Shown piece by piece: positions 44,418 to 51,168 of a stretch of DNA of 51,168 bases; the stretch's first letter is position 1, and each line of letters starts with the position of its first letter. The translations under genes were made by a program, and so were the position numbers. The stretch comes from Mycobacterium sp. (GTDB taxonomy: Bacteria; Actinomycetota; Actinomycetes; Mycobacteriales; Mycobacteriaceae). The stretch covers positions 96,548 through 147,715 of the forward strand of contig JAHFVD010000014.1 in the NCBI GenBank assembly GCA_023264735.1. Direction: 5' to 3'. The notes beneath the pieces were generated by a model that was given only the letters and a program-made list of their open reading frames with translations, searched no databases and was not told the origin of the DNA.

Positions 44418-45146
44418 TCAGAGGTCGCGACGCAGGAGCACAGCTCCTGCGTTAGCGGAAACGATTTGGACAGAAGCGATCTGGTCGATCGGCATTGAGG
44501 TGCTGCCGCCCAACGATGCGGGCACCCCGGCATGCGCCGTCCAGGTCGCCAGCTCGACGTGGCTACCGTCGCGTCCCACCGCGACCATCACCAGCTTGTC
44601 GTCGCCACCGGCGTAGTCGGTGTCGGTCGAGCCGTCGGCGTAGGTGCAATTCATATCGACACGGGTGCCCCACGCGCGGCTACTGAGAGTGACTGTGGCA
44701 CTGAGCGGCACCGGCTCGGTCGGCGTCATCGTGAACGTCGACCCGGCGGCCTGTTGATCCGCGGGAGTGATCGCCATCGGGTTGGGTTGGATCGCGGCGA
44801 ATGCGCCGATCGCCACGGCCGCGGCCGCCGCCAGCGTCCACGCCAGCGCGCGGGAGTGACGCCGCCGCGAATTCACTTTGGCCAGAACCTCGTCCCGCAG
44901 AGGCGGCAACGCGAGGTGCGGACTGTGCTCGTCGATGCTGTCGACATAGGCGCGGTCGATCTGCGACAACAGCGCCGGTAGACCACTGAGTTCGCCGACG
45001 GCATCGCTGCACGGCTGGCAGGCCCTCAGATGCTCCTCGAACTCGCGACGTTCCGAACCCGACAGGGAGCCCAGCACGTACGCCGCGTCCCACAGCGCGT
45101 AACCGTGGGTGCCGCCAGGCGACGGCGAGCCGTCAAGCGTCGTCAT
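44418..45146 (-). CDS. Anti-sigma-factor-like membrane protein with zinc-binding N-terminus
   Basis: 242 aa from ATG 45146 (a GTG one codon earlier is also possible). The cytosolic N-terminus has the zinc-associated anti-sigma motif H-x3-C-x2-C in FEEHLRACQPC near residue 43, in a helical context (LGSLSGSERREFEE). One membrane segment lies at about 101-120 (LAWTLAAAAAVAIGAFAAI) and the external C-terminus resembles the RskA-type domain. Normally such genes follow an ECF sigma factor, but none is present: the upstream neighbour, 4 bp away, is a TetR regulator. The last 35 bp also carry the hairpin at 44430-44452. Confidence 0.85.
   Translation of the reverse strand: MTTLDGSPSPGGTHGYALWDAAYVLGSLSGSERREFEEHLRACQPCSDAVGELSGLPALLSQIDRAYVDSIDEHSPHLALPPLRDEVLAKVNSRRRHSRALAWTLAAAAAVAIGAFAAIQPNPMAITPADQQAAGSTFTMTPTEPVPLSATVTLSSRAWGTRVDMNCTYADGSTDTDYAGGDDKLVMVAVGRDGSHVELATWTAHAGVPASLGGSTSMPIDQIASVQIVSANAGAVLLRRDL
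44430..44452 (+). terminator. Hairpin terminator candidate inside the anti-sigma gene end
   Basis: A perfect 10-bp stem ACGCAGGAGC/GCTCCTGCGT with loop ACA, 24 bp after the lipoprotein stop and inside the 3' end of the convergent coding region. Confidence 0.55.
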
Positions 45147-45150
45147 CACG

Positions 45151-45792
45151 TCACCTCGAAGCCATGCCTTCGATCAGCCGTGTGATGAGCATGAGGACAA
45201 AACTGTCGAAGTCGCCCCGAAACCGCGCAGCGTCAGTCACGAACGGACGCTGCATCGACATGCCAAGGAGCACGACTTCCATCAGCCGCACCGACTCGTC
45301 GATCTGGTCGTCCGGAGCGTCGGTTCCGGTGATCGTTCGGAGCAAACCGGCGAATTGCTGACGCTGCGCATCGCGGAAATCAAGGTATGCCGTCCGCAGG
45401 AAATCGTTGTGATTGGCCGCGGCCCCGAACTCGACGACGAAGGTGACGGTGTCGAGGTTGTCGATGAACAGGGTGTACAGCAGACCGGCCGCGTCGGCCA
45501 GTCCATCGGGCACGGACGCGGCCTGCGTCAGTTGGGCTTCGGCCGTCGCGAACAATTTCTTGGCCACGTCGTTGATCGCCGCGTCGAACAGTTTCTCTTT
45601 GGTCTCGAAGTGATAGTGCAGCAGAGTCTGGGACACCTTGGCCGTGGTCGCGATCAACCGCATCGACGATTTCTCGTACCCGCAGGCCCGGAAGCATTCC
45701 ACCGTCGCTTGCAGGATGCGCTGCCGAGCGTCGGCAGGCGCGACCTCGGGCACCCCGACACGGTCGTCCTCGGAAACCGCTGGTGTCAACAT
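45151..45792 (-). CDS. TetR-family transcriptional regulator
   Basis: 213 aa from ATG 45792, with AAGGAG 6 nt upstream. The helix-turn-helix covers about residues 23-70 (ARQRILQATVECFRACGYEK then VSQTLLHYHFETKEKLFDAAI). The remaining helices form a ligand-binding domain of unknown specificity. It is followed 4 bp later by the anti-sigma-like gene. A palindrome (CTGAT-CA-ATCAG) lies 28 bp upstream of the start and suggests autoregulation. Confidence 0.92.
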   Translation of the reverse strand: MLTPAVSEDDRVGVPEVAPADARQRILQATVECFRACGYEKSSMRLIATTAKVSQTLLHYHFETKEKLFDAAINDVAKKLFATAEAQLTQAASVPDGLADAAGLLYTLFIDNLDTVTFVVEFGAAANHNDFLRTAYLDFRDAQRQQFAGLLRTITGTDAPDDQIDESVRLMEVVLLGMSMQRPFVTDAARFRGDFDSFVLMLITRLIEGMASR

Positions 45793-45820
45793 CGACGCTC
45801 CTTGCTCCCACCTGGCGTAG

Positions 45821-45832
45821 CTGATCAATCAG
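45821..45832. promoter_or_regulatory. Operator candidate CTGATCAATCAG
   Basis: Perfect 5-bp arms around CA, 28 bp upstream of the TetR start, extended on one side by TCAGTG. Probable autoregulatory site. Confidence 0.5.
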
Positions 45833-45929
45833 TCAGTGTCCCCCCAATGTGAGACACGAGTGACGAGATTGGTTGGTTCAGCAGGAGACCAGGAAACCCA
45901 CACGTTCGACGCAGATTGGCGAATTCGGG

Positions 45930-46838
45930 CTACGAGGACGACGCGGTCAGCTCACCGGCGTGCAGCTTGAGTACCCGACGAACCTTCGCCGTACGGCGCA
46001 GCGTCCTTGCCCAGGCCAGCGCGAACGCGCTCAGCACCAACGCCGTCAGGGCCACGAGCCACGGATAGCCGCCGTGGCCGTGTACCCACATGGCCAAGGC
46101 GCCCTGGATCCGCCCGGCGGTTGCGATCACCGGATCATCCGGGCTCGCTGCGCCGGTGAATATGCGTATCTCATAGACACCGTAGTAAGCGACGTACAGT
46201 CCGACGATCAGGACGAGAACCCCGCCAATCCTGTTGACATAGGGCAGGATTCGGCGCATTCGATACATTCCGATGGGGTTGGCGAACGCGGCGGCGATGG
46301 CCAGCACACCCACGATCAGCGACATCCCCGCTGCGTAGACCAGATAGGTCAGAAGACCATCGACGATGAGGCCGGTGCGGAAGCTCGCCGCGGTGACGGC
46401 CAGGAACGGTCCGACCGTGCAGGACAGCGACGCGATGGCGTAGCCGATCCCATAGCCGAACATCGATCCGCCGCGCACCGTCGGCGCCCATCGACCGCTG
46501 CGGATCACCGGATTGAGTCCCGGCAGGTGGCGCCCGGCCAGGGACCAGATACCCAACCCGACCAGCACCGTCCCGATCAACACCGTGACGTACGGGAGGT
46601 ACTGCTGTACTGCTGAGGCGGCGGAGACAGTGAGCAATCCGAAGGCACCGAACACGGTCATGAAACCCAGCACCATTTCGATGGTGGCCACGACAGCACG
46701 GCGCAGCGCGCTGAGCTGGCCGGTCGCGTCACCGCGTACCACCAGGGTCATGTAGACAGGCAGCATTGCGAAGCCGCACGGATTGAGTACTGCTACCAAT
46801 CCGGCGCCGAAGGCCAGTCCCATCAGGCTCTGTTCCAC
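45930..46838 (-). CDS. CcdA/DsbD-like thiol-disulfide transmembrane protein
   Basis: 302 aa from GTG 46838. Six or more membrane segments are visible, plus the two signature cysteine motifs of the CcdA family: LNPCGFAMLPVY near residue 21 and SLSCTVGPF near 140. The protein shuttles reducing equivalents across the membrane, in classical cases to the apocytochrome c pathway. No partner thioredoxin or ResB/C gene is adjacent. The C-terminal extension after about 240 adds one further segment and a basic tail. Name not assigned because ccdA paralogues differ in role. Confidence 0.88.
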   Translation of the reverse strand: MEQSLMGLAFGAGLVAVLNPCGFAMLPVYMTLVVRGDATGQLSALRRAVVATIEMVLGFMTVFGAFGLLTVSAASAVQQYLPYVTVLIGTVLVGLGIWSLAGRHLPGLNPVIRSGRWAPTVRGGSMFGYGIGYAIASLSCTVGPFLAVTAASFRTGLIVDGLLTYLVYAAGMSLIVGVLAIAAAFANPIGMYRMRRILPYVNRIGGVLVLIVGLYVAYYGVYEIRIFTGAASPDDPVIATAGRIQGALAMWVHGHGGYPWLVALTALVLSAFALAWARTLRRTAKVRRVLKLHAGELTASSS

Positions 46839-46917
46839 GATGTGCGGTGCTCTAGCTCATCGGAGGTGTCACTCTGCCGGTCTCCGCATCGCATGCCCCT
46901 ATCTCTCGGCGGCCCGA

Positions 46918-46931
46918 ACGTCGTATGACGT
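46918..46931. promoter_or_regulatory. Inverted repeat ACGTC-GTAT-GACGT
   Basis: Perfect 5-bp arms with a 4-nt spacer, about 80 bp upstream of the CcdA-like GTG start. The 185 bp between the two genes hold nothing else I can name. Confidence 0.35.
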
Positions 46932-47023
46932 AAGACACGAGGCAAAGCGCTCACGGGTTCAAAGGAATTTCCTGCGCCGCCGACAACGCCTCCGACCTCG
47001 GGAAATCACTCGCACTAGGGTCG

Positions 47024-47317
47024 CTACTCGGCGTCGTCGAGGTACTCGCCCACCCGAGCGAGCGCCTCGGCGAAGACGTCCACCTTCTCGCCGCGCTTCT
47101 CGTTGGCCGGTTGGGCGGCACCGCGCGCACCTTCGGCCTCCACCCGGGCCGCTCCCTCACGCCGCAACCGGCTGAAGTTCTTCTCCCGTGCCTGCCGCAG
47201 CCGGCTCTGCAGTTCCTTCAGCTGCTTGGAGTCCATGCGGGCCAGAGCTTCGGGATCGCTCTCGGCGATCAACGAGTTTTCCTGCGGGGTCAGGTTCACG
47301 TGGTGGTTGCTCACCAT
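47024..47317 (-). CDS. Conserved small hypothetical protein
   Basis: 97 aa from ATG 47317. Highly charged and helical: NLTPQENSLIAESDPEALAR, then KQLKELQSRLRQAREKNFSR, probably forming a short coiled coil at about residues 24-60. No signal peptide or membrane segment. I do not recognise a function. It is transcribed toward the CcdA-like gene, but the 185-bp gap argues against one operon. Confidence 0.65.
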   Translation of the reverse strand: MVSNHHVNLTPQENSLIAESDPEALARMDSKQLKELQSRLRQAREKNFSRLRREGAARVEAEGARGAAQPANEKRGEKVDVFAEALARVGEYLDDAE

Positions 47318-47461
47318 AGATTCATAGCCTGCGCCGGTCCGGTCTAGGCAACGAATCGCCGGGCACCTCGCCGAACCGTCACGGCGGGGCCATGTCCAGT
47401 TCACGTTGACGGAGCTAGCCGGAATCGGCCACTAACACAAGATGGCCGAAGCGAGCGATGC

Positions 47462-47797
47462 GGTCAGCGCCGCTCCCCTCTCCCCCACCTACGGGGCGGG
47501 ATTGTCACCGCCGCGATCATCGGGACCGGCTACCTTTTAGCGGCAGCCAATGCGGCAGCAGCCTCCGCATCACCGGAACAGATTGCGGGAGTATGTGATT
47601 CGGGACTTCGACTGTGCGCCGACCGGTCCGAGGGTCTCGCACCTGCCGCCGTACCCGTGAGCGTGCCCTCGGTCATGCTCGTCGGCAATGACTACAGCCC
47701 CGACCCCAACACCTGCGGTACGCAGTGCACCGGCGGAAACAGCAACTGCGGCTCGGGCGCCAACGGTGGTCCCGGCGGTCAAGGCGGTACCCCCTAA
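47462..47797 (+). pseudogene. Secreted Cys-rich small protein frame without a start codon
   Basis: The frame ending with TAA 47795-47797 has coding-like composition: a hydrophobic export-type segment (GIVTAAIIGTGYLLAAANAA), then VCDSGLRLCADRSEG and NTCGTQCTGGNSNCGSG with six cysteines, ending in Gly-rich PGGQGGTP. No ATG, GTG or TTG occurs in this frame upstream back to a stop at 47345-47347. ATG codons at 47442 and 47458 are in the two other frames. A frameshift near 47458-47500 is the simplest explanation; a non-standard start is the alternative. Confidence 0.45.
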
Positions 47798-47901
47798 GCG
47801 GATGATCGTGCCGGGCTACATCATTTGCCCCATAGGTCTGCTGCGAGAACACATAGTTCGCCCGAAGTCGTGAACCTGGTGCCAGCCATACGTTGAGCAC
47901 C

Positions 47902-48192
47902 ATGAACACCACGACAACCCTCACCGGCATCACGAAGCTCGCTGTGTACGGCGCACTGCTCGGTGGCCTGGGTGCCGCCGCGCTTGGTGTCGGTTCCGGC
48001 CTGGCGCAAGCCGACTCCGCGCTAGGCTCGGGCGGCGCCGTTCAGATCGCTGCGCAGGCTGAGCCCTCGCGACAGGACGGAGATCAAGAAGTCGTCCGAC
48101 GGGGCACCGTCATCCCGGTGCACGGAGACGACGAACACCCGGGCGCCGGCTCTCACATCTCCGCACACGCCGCACACCGAATCGCAGGGTGA
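47902..48192 (+). CDS. Small secreted hypothetical protein
   Basis: 96 aa from ATG 47902. The signal peptide is MNTTTTLTGITKLAVYGALL and GGLGAAALGVGSGLAQA, with cleavage near AQA-DS. The mature part is short, polar and His-rich at the end (HGDDEHPGAGSHISAHAAHR), which might bind metal. Its TGA (48190-48192) is part of the GTGAGACC just before the permease ATG 48198, so the two genes are closely linked. Function unknown. Confidence 0.6.
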   Translation: MNTTTTLTGITKLAVYGALLGGLGAAALGVGSGLAQADSALGSGGAVQIAAQAEPSRQDGDQEVVRRGTVIPVHGDDEHPGAGSHISAHAAHRIAG

Positions 48193-48197
48193 GACCA

Positions 48198-49670
48198 ATG
48201 ACCGAAGCACTTGCAACCCCCGATGCCGCTGACGAATTCTGCGAAGACTGCGGATACGAACCCGAACTCAAGCGAACGCTGAATGGCTTTCAGGTCTTTG
48301 CCATTTCGTTCGCTTCCCTGTCGGTGGCGGTCGGTATCTTCGCCACCTACGACGACGTCCTGCGTGACTCCGGGCCGATCGGGATCTGGCTGTTCCCCCT
48401 CGTGGCGATCGGGCAGATTCTGGTGGCGTTGGTGTATGCGCAGTTCGCCGCCCGCATCCCGTTGAGCGGCTCGTCGTACGCGTGGGCGTCGCTACTGGTC
48501 AGCCCGAAAGTCGGTTGGGCCTTCGGCTGGCTCGCGGTGATCAGCGCCCTCGCCAGTCCCGTGACGATTGACAATGCGTTGGCCAGTCAGTGTCTGATGC
48601 CACTGCTCGGTATGGATCCCAACGAGAACACCGCACGGGTGATCACGGTGATCGTCTTGGTGATTCAAGCCATTCTCGCCATCGCCGCGACCCGCATCGT
48701 CGGCTGGGTCAACTCGCTCTCGGTGGGCGTCGAACTGGGCATCTTGTTGGTGATCGGTGTCGCCTTGACCGTCGCAATTCTGGTAACCGGCCATGGTTCA
48801 CCGGCCAACCTGTTTTCCCGCGGTATCACCGAGGGCGACCCCAACTTCTTCGTCATCGGCGGCGGTTTGATGGCCGCGTCGATCATGGGCCTGTCCACCT
48901 TGGTCGGTTTCGAGACCGCCTCGAATATGGCTGAGGAAGCAAAGAACCCGACCCGGACCGTGCCACGGGCGATCATCGGGTCGGTGGTGGCGGCCTCGGT
49001 GCTGGGGATGCTGTTCGTGATCGTGCTGACCGTGTCGATCACCGATATGAGTCGGGTGTCCAACAGCGAATCGCCGGTCGCCGAGATCATGAACCAGCGG
49101 TTCGGCCCGGGCTTCGAGCGGCCGCTGCTGGCCGCGATCACGCTCGCGTTCTTCGGCGCCGCTCTGGTCAGCATGGTTTCGGGTGCCCGCTACATCTACG
49201 CGATGTCGCGCGACGGCCGTTTCCCGGCCTCGAAGCTGATGCGCCGGGTCAATCCGAAGACCCGCACACCGATTCCGGCCACCCTGCTGGTCCTCGCGGT
49301 CGGCGTCATTCTGATGGCTCTGATGCCGGGTGATGCACTGCTGCAACTGATTATGGCCGGCGCGATCGTCACGATGCTCCCCTATCTCATGACGATCGTT
49401 CTGTACCTGGTGACGCGTCACAAACTCGACCGAGAGAAGGGTGGCTTCGATCTCGGGCGCTGGGAGTGGCCCGTCGCGATCGGCGCCCTTGTCTGGGTGG
49501 TGTTTGCGTTGTTCATCGTGATCTCGACTTCCCCGACACTGGCCCCGATCGTGCTCGCCTTCGGCCTCTCGGCGGCCGGCGTGCTGTACTTCGTTTACAT
49601 GTGGAAGTTCAAGCCCGAGGTGCTCGAGCACGCGCCCGGCGATCCCAACGTGCTTGCGGAGGTGGAGTGA
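48198..49670 (+). CDS. APC-superfamily amino acid/polyamine permease
   Basis: 490 aa from ATG 48198. About twelve membrane segments. N-terminal consensus FAISFASLSVAVGIFATY near residue 35, PLSGSSYAWASLLVSP near 90, and the conserved TM6-7 loop GFETASNMAEEAKNPTRTVPRAI near 240. The family imports amino acids, choline, GABA or polyamines. It lies immediately before a berberine-bridge-type FAD oxidase (2 bp gap), so the imported compound may be the oxidase substrate or a relative of it, which is an inference. Confidence 0.9.
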   Translation: MTEALATPDAADEFCEDCGYEPELKRTLNGFQVFAISFASLSVAVGIFATYDDVLRDSGPIGIWLFPLVAIGQILVALVYAQFAARIPLSGSSYAWASLLVSPKVGWAFGWLAVISALASPVTIDNALASQCLMPLLGMDPNENTARVITVIVLVIQAILAIAATRIVGWVNSLSVGVELGILLVIGVALTVAILVTGHGSPANLFSRGITEGDPNFFVIGGGLMAASIMGLSTLVGFETASNMAEEAKNPTRTVPRAIIGSVVAASVLGMLFVIVLTVSITDMSRVSNSESPVAEIMNQRFGPGFERPLLAAITLAFFGAALVSMVSGARYIYAMSRDGRFPASKLMRRVNPKTRTPIPATLLVLAVGVILMALMPGDALLQLIMAGAIVTMLPYLMTIVLYLVTRHKLDREKGGFDLGRWEWPVAIGALVWVVFALFIVISTSPTLAPIVLAFGLSAAGVLYFVYMWKFKPEVLEHAPGDPNVLAEVE

Positions 49671-49672
49671 CC

Positions 49673-51022
49673 ATGACCGCTGTACTCACAGGTCGGGTGG
49701 TTCGTCCCGGCGACAGCTACTACGACGAGGCCAGCCGAGGCTGGAATCACTTCTTCACCCACAGGCCCGCAGCGGTCGTGTTCGCCCATGACACCGGAGA
49801 TGTGGTCAACGCACTCGCGTGGGCACGGCAACAAGGTGCCCCGTTCCGGGTCCGCAGCGGCGGACACGCCCTGGAGGGCTGGTCGGGCATCGATGGCGGC
49901 ATCGTGATCGACGTCAGTGGGCTGAAGTCGGTGTCCATCGACGGCGTGGCGCAGACGGCCACCGTCGGCGCGGGGCTCAACCAAATGGAGGCCGTCATCG
50001 GGCTGGGCACAGCGAGATTCGCGGCGCCGACCGGGACGGAGGGCAGCGTCGGCCTTGCCGGTGCCACGCTCGGCGGCGGTTTCGGCCTACTCACGCGCAA
50101 ATTCGGGATGGCGTCGGACAATCTGTTGGCCGCCGAGGTCGTTATCGCGTCGCCCGACGGTGGCGCCGAGGTGGTGACTGCCGACGAGCAGAACAACCCG
50201 GACCTGCTGTGGGCACTGCGGGGCGCAGGCAACGGAAACTTCGGCATCGTCACGTCGCTGACCTACCGGATTTATCCCCTGGCACAGGCGATCCATATCG
50301 TCGCAACGTGGACCGGGCTCGATGAGCTCGAAGCGGTCATCGAGGCGTGGCAGCGCTCCGCTCCTTATGTTGACGACCGGCTCACCAGCCAGCTCGAGAT
50401 CGAGGGCCACCGGTTCGCGTTGCACGCTGCCCTCGCTTCCGGATCGGAAGATGAAGCACTACAGTTGCTTTCGCCGATGCTGTCGATTGGAAGCCCCGAC
50501 GTCGCGGTACAGGACGCGAGCTGGCCTGACATCTACACAAGCTTTCAGATTCCCATCGAAGAAGAACCGGCGAACTGGAAGTTCAACTCGCAGTTCATGA
50601 CTGAACCATTGCCGCCTGAGGGAATCGGCGTCATCAGTGCGTTTATGGCGAAGGCGCCCGCGGGGTGCAACTACTTCACCAACGCCTTCGGTGGCGCAGT
50701 GCACACCAGCGAACCGTCGGGAGGGTCGGCGTTCGCGCACCGTAATGCGCTGTACTACGCCGAACCCGGGGCCGGCTGGGGTGTCCGAGGCGGAGCGCCT
50801 GCGCCCGAGGAGGAGACGGCTGCAGCCCTCGGATGGGTCGCGGATTTCGCCGAGGCAATGACGCCGTACGTCAACGGTGCGTACGTCAACGTTCCCAATG
50901 CCGGTATGGCGGACTGGGAACGCGCGTACTGGGGACCCAATGTCGATCGGCTACGTGCGATCAAGGCGGCCTACGATCCGGACAACGTGTTCTGCTATGA
51001 GCAGAGCATTGCGCCTGCCTAG
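49673..51022 (+). CDS. FAD-linked oxidase, berberine-bridge (BBE) family
   Basis: 449 aa from ATG 49673. The PCMH-type FAD-binding domain has the covalent His in RSGGHALEGWSG near residue 64 and LGGGFGLLTRKFGMASDNLL near 135. The position that often carries a second, cysteinyl link to FAD (GxCxxVG) reads TGTEGSVGLAG, with no Cys, so only one covalent bond is expected. The C-terminal BBE segment ends NVDRLRAIKAAYDPDNVF. Such enzymes oxidise sugars, alcohols or alkaloids with O2. No signal peptide. It is coupled to the APC permease. Confidence 0.92.
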   Translation: MTAVLTGRVVRPGDSYYDEASRGWNHFFTHRPAAVVFAHDTGDVVNALAWARQQGAPFRVRSGGHALEGWSGIDGGIVIDVSGLKSVSIDGVAQTATVGAGLNQMEAVIGLGTARFAAPTGTEGSVGLAGATLGGGFGLLTRKFGMASDNLLAAEVVIASPDGGAEVVTADEQNNPDLLWALRGAGNGNFGIVTSLTYRIYPLAQAIHIVATWTGLDELEAVIEAWQRSAPYVDDRLTSQLEIEGHRFALHAALASGSEDEALQLLSPMLSIGSPDVAVQDASWPDIYTSFQIPIEEEPANWKFNSQFMTEPLPPEGIGVISAFMAKAPAGCNYFTNAFGGAVHTSEPSGGSAFAHRNALYYAEPGAGWGVRGGAPAPEEETAAALGWVADFAEAMTPYVNGAYVNVPNAGMADWERAYWGPNVDRLRAIKAAYDPDNVFCYEQSIAPA

Positions 51023-51168
51023 TTGCCGTTGACGAGATCCGCGAGGAACGCAGGCAGCCGGCCTGCGCCGAAGTCGTAGAGCCGCGCCCAGAGCGGCTCG
51101 ATGGAGATACGCACCATCTGCGGTTAGGTCGATTGCACGTTGTGTTCGAATTCGGCGAGTTCCTCGCC
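51019..51168 (-). CDS. 3' part of a gene at the window edge, with an in-frame TAA
   Basis: On the minus strand, a frame entering at 51168 reads GEELAEFEHNVQST and stops at TAA 51124-51126. The same frame then continues PQMVRISIEPLWARLYDFGA and GRLPAFLADLVNGN to TAG 51019-51021. The second part looks like the natural end of the protein, so the TAA may be a nonsense mutation; alternatively a separate 32-aa frame starts at ATG 51117. The final stop overlaps the stop of the convergent oxidase gene. Confidence 0.4.

Overview
The window is high-GC actinobacterial DNA and reads as a chromosomal segment of a mycobacterium, probably an environmental Mycolicibacterium-type species. The signs are a stand-alone Mce protein, the long (about 767 aa) isocitrate lyase 2, a decayed MPT64-family gene, a MIRU-like repeat between two operon genes, tightly overlapping ATGA/GTGA start-stop junctions, and several TANNNT -10 boxes placed for leaderless transcripts. 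No rRNA, tRNA, CRISPR array, transposase or phage module was recognised.

Layout. 1-3.7 kb: small secreted proteins, then a coupled trio (PF10118 ferritin-like protein, 2Fe-2S flavoreductase, DUF2993-like protein). 3.7-7.6 kb: a conserved unknown, a TetR regulator with an odd start, an epoxide-hydrolase pseudogene, an MFS symporter and D-aminoacyl-tRNA deacylase. 7.6-29.4 kb: a large divergent catabolic cluster. Its minus-strand arm runs SDR, Rieske oxygenase, Baeyer-Villiger-type monooxygenase, MFE-2-like SDR, family III CoA-transferase, two heteromeric acyl-CoA dehydrogenase pairs around a Gfo/Idh oxidoreductase, a TPP enzyme and an aldehyde dehydrogenase. Its plus-strand arm runs a beta-propeller (possible lactonase), a GntR/HutC regulator, two acyl-CoA ligases around an SDR, and a crotonase without the usual glutamates. 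Two near-identical palindromes lie in the divergent promoter, each exactly 24 nt from a start codon.

29.4-38.1 kb: NlpC/P60-like protein, CxxH-type ferredoxin, solo Mce protein, aceA (ICL2), a secreted M15-like protein coupled to a small secreted protein, a purine permease of the NCS2/AzgA type, and the MPT64-like pseudogene. 38.1-51.2 kb: App1-type phosphatase, secreted unknown, a three-gene DyP-peroxidase operon, lipoprotein, an anti-sigma-like protein with no sigma factor beside a TetR regulator, a CcdA-like protein, small proteins, an APC permease and a berberine-bridge-type FAD oxidase.

The best candidate for an undescribed system is the divergent cluster. The gene set suggests hydroxylation, oxidation to a ketone, Baeyer-Villiger insertion, lactone opening, CoA activation and beta-oxidation, with a TPP lyase plus aldehyde dehydrogenase possibly taking over from a thiolase, which is absent here. 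The substrate cannot be read from sequence; a cyclic, terpenoid or steroid-like compound is an inference.
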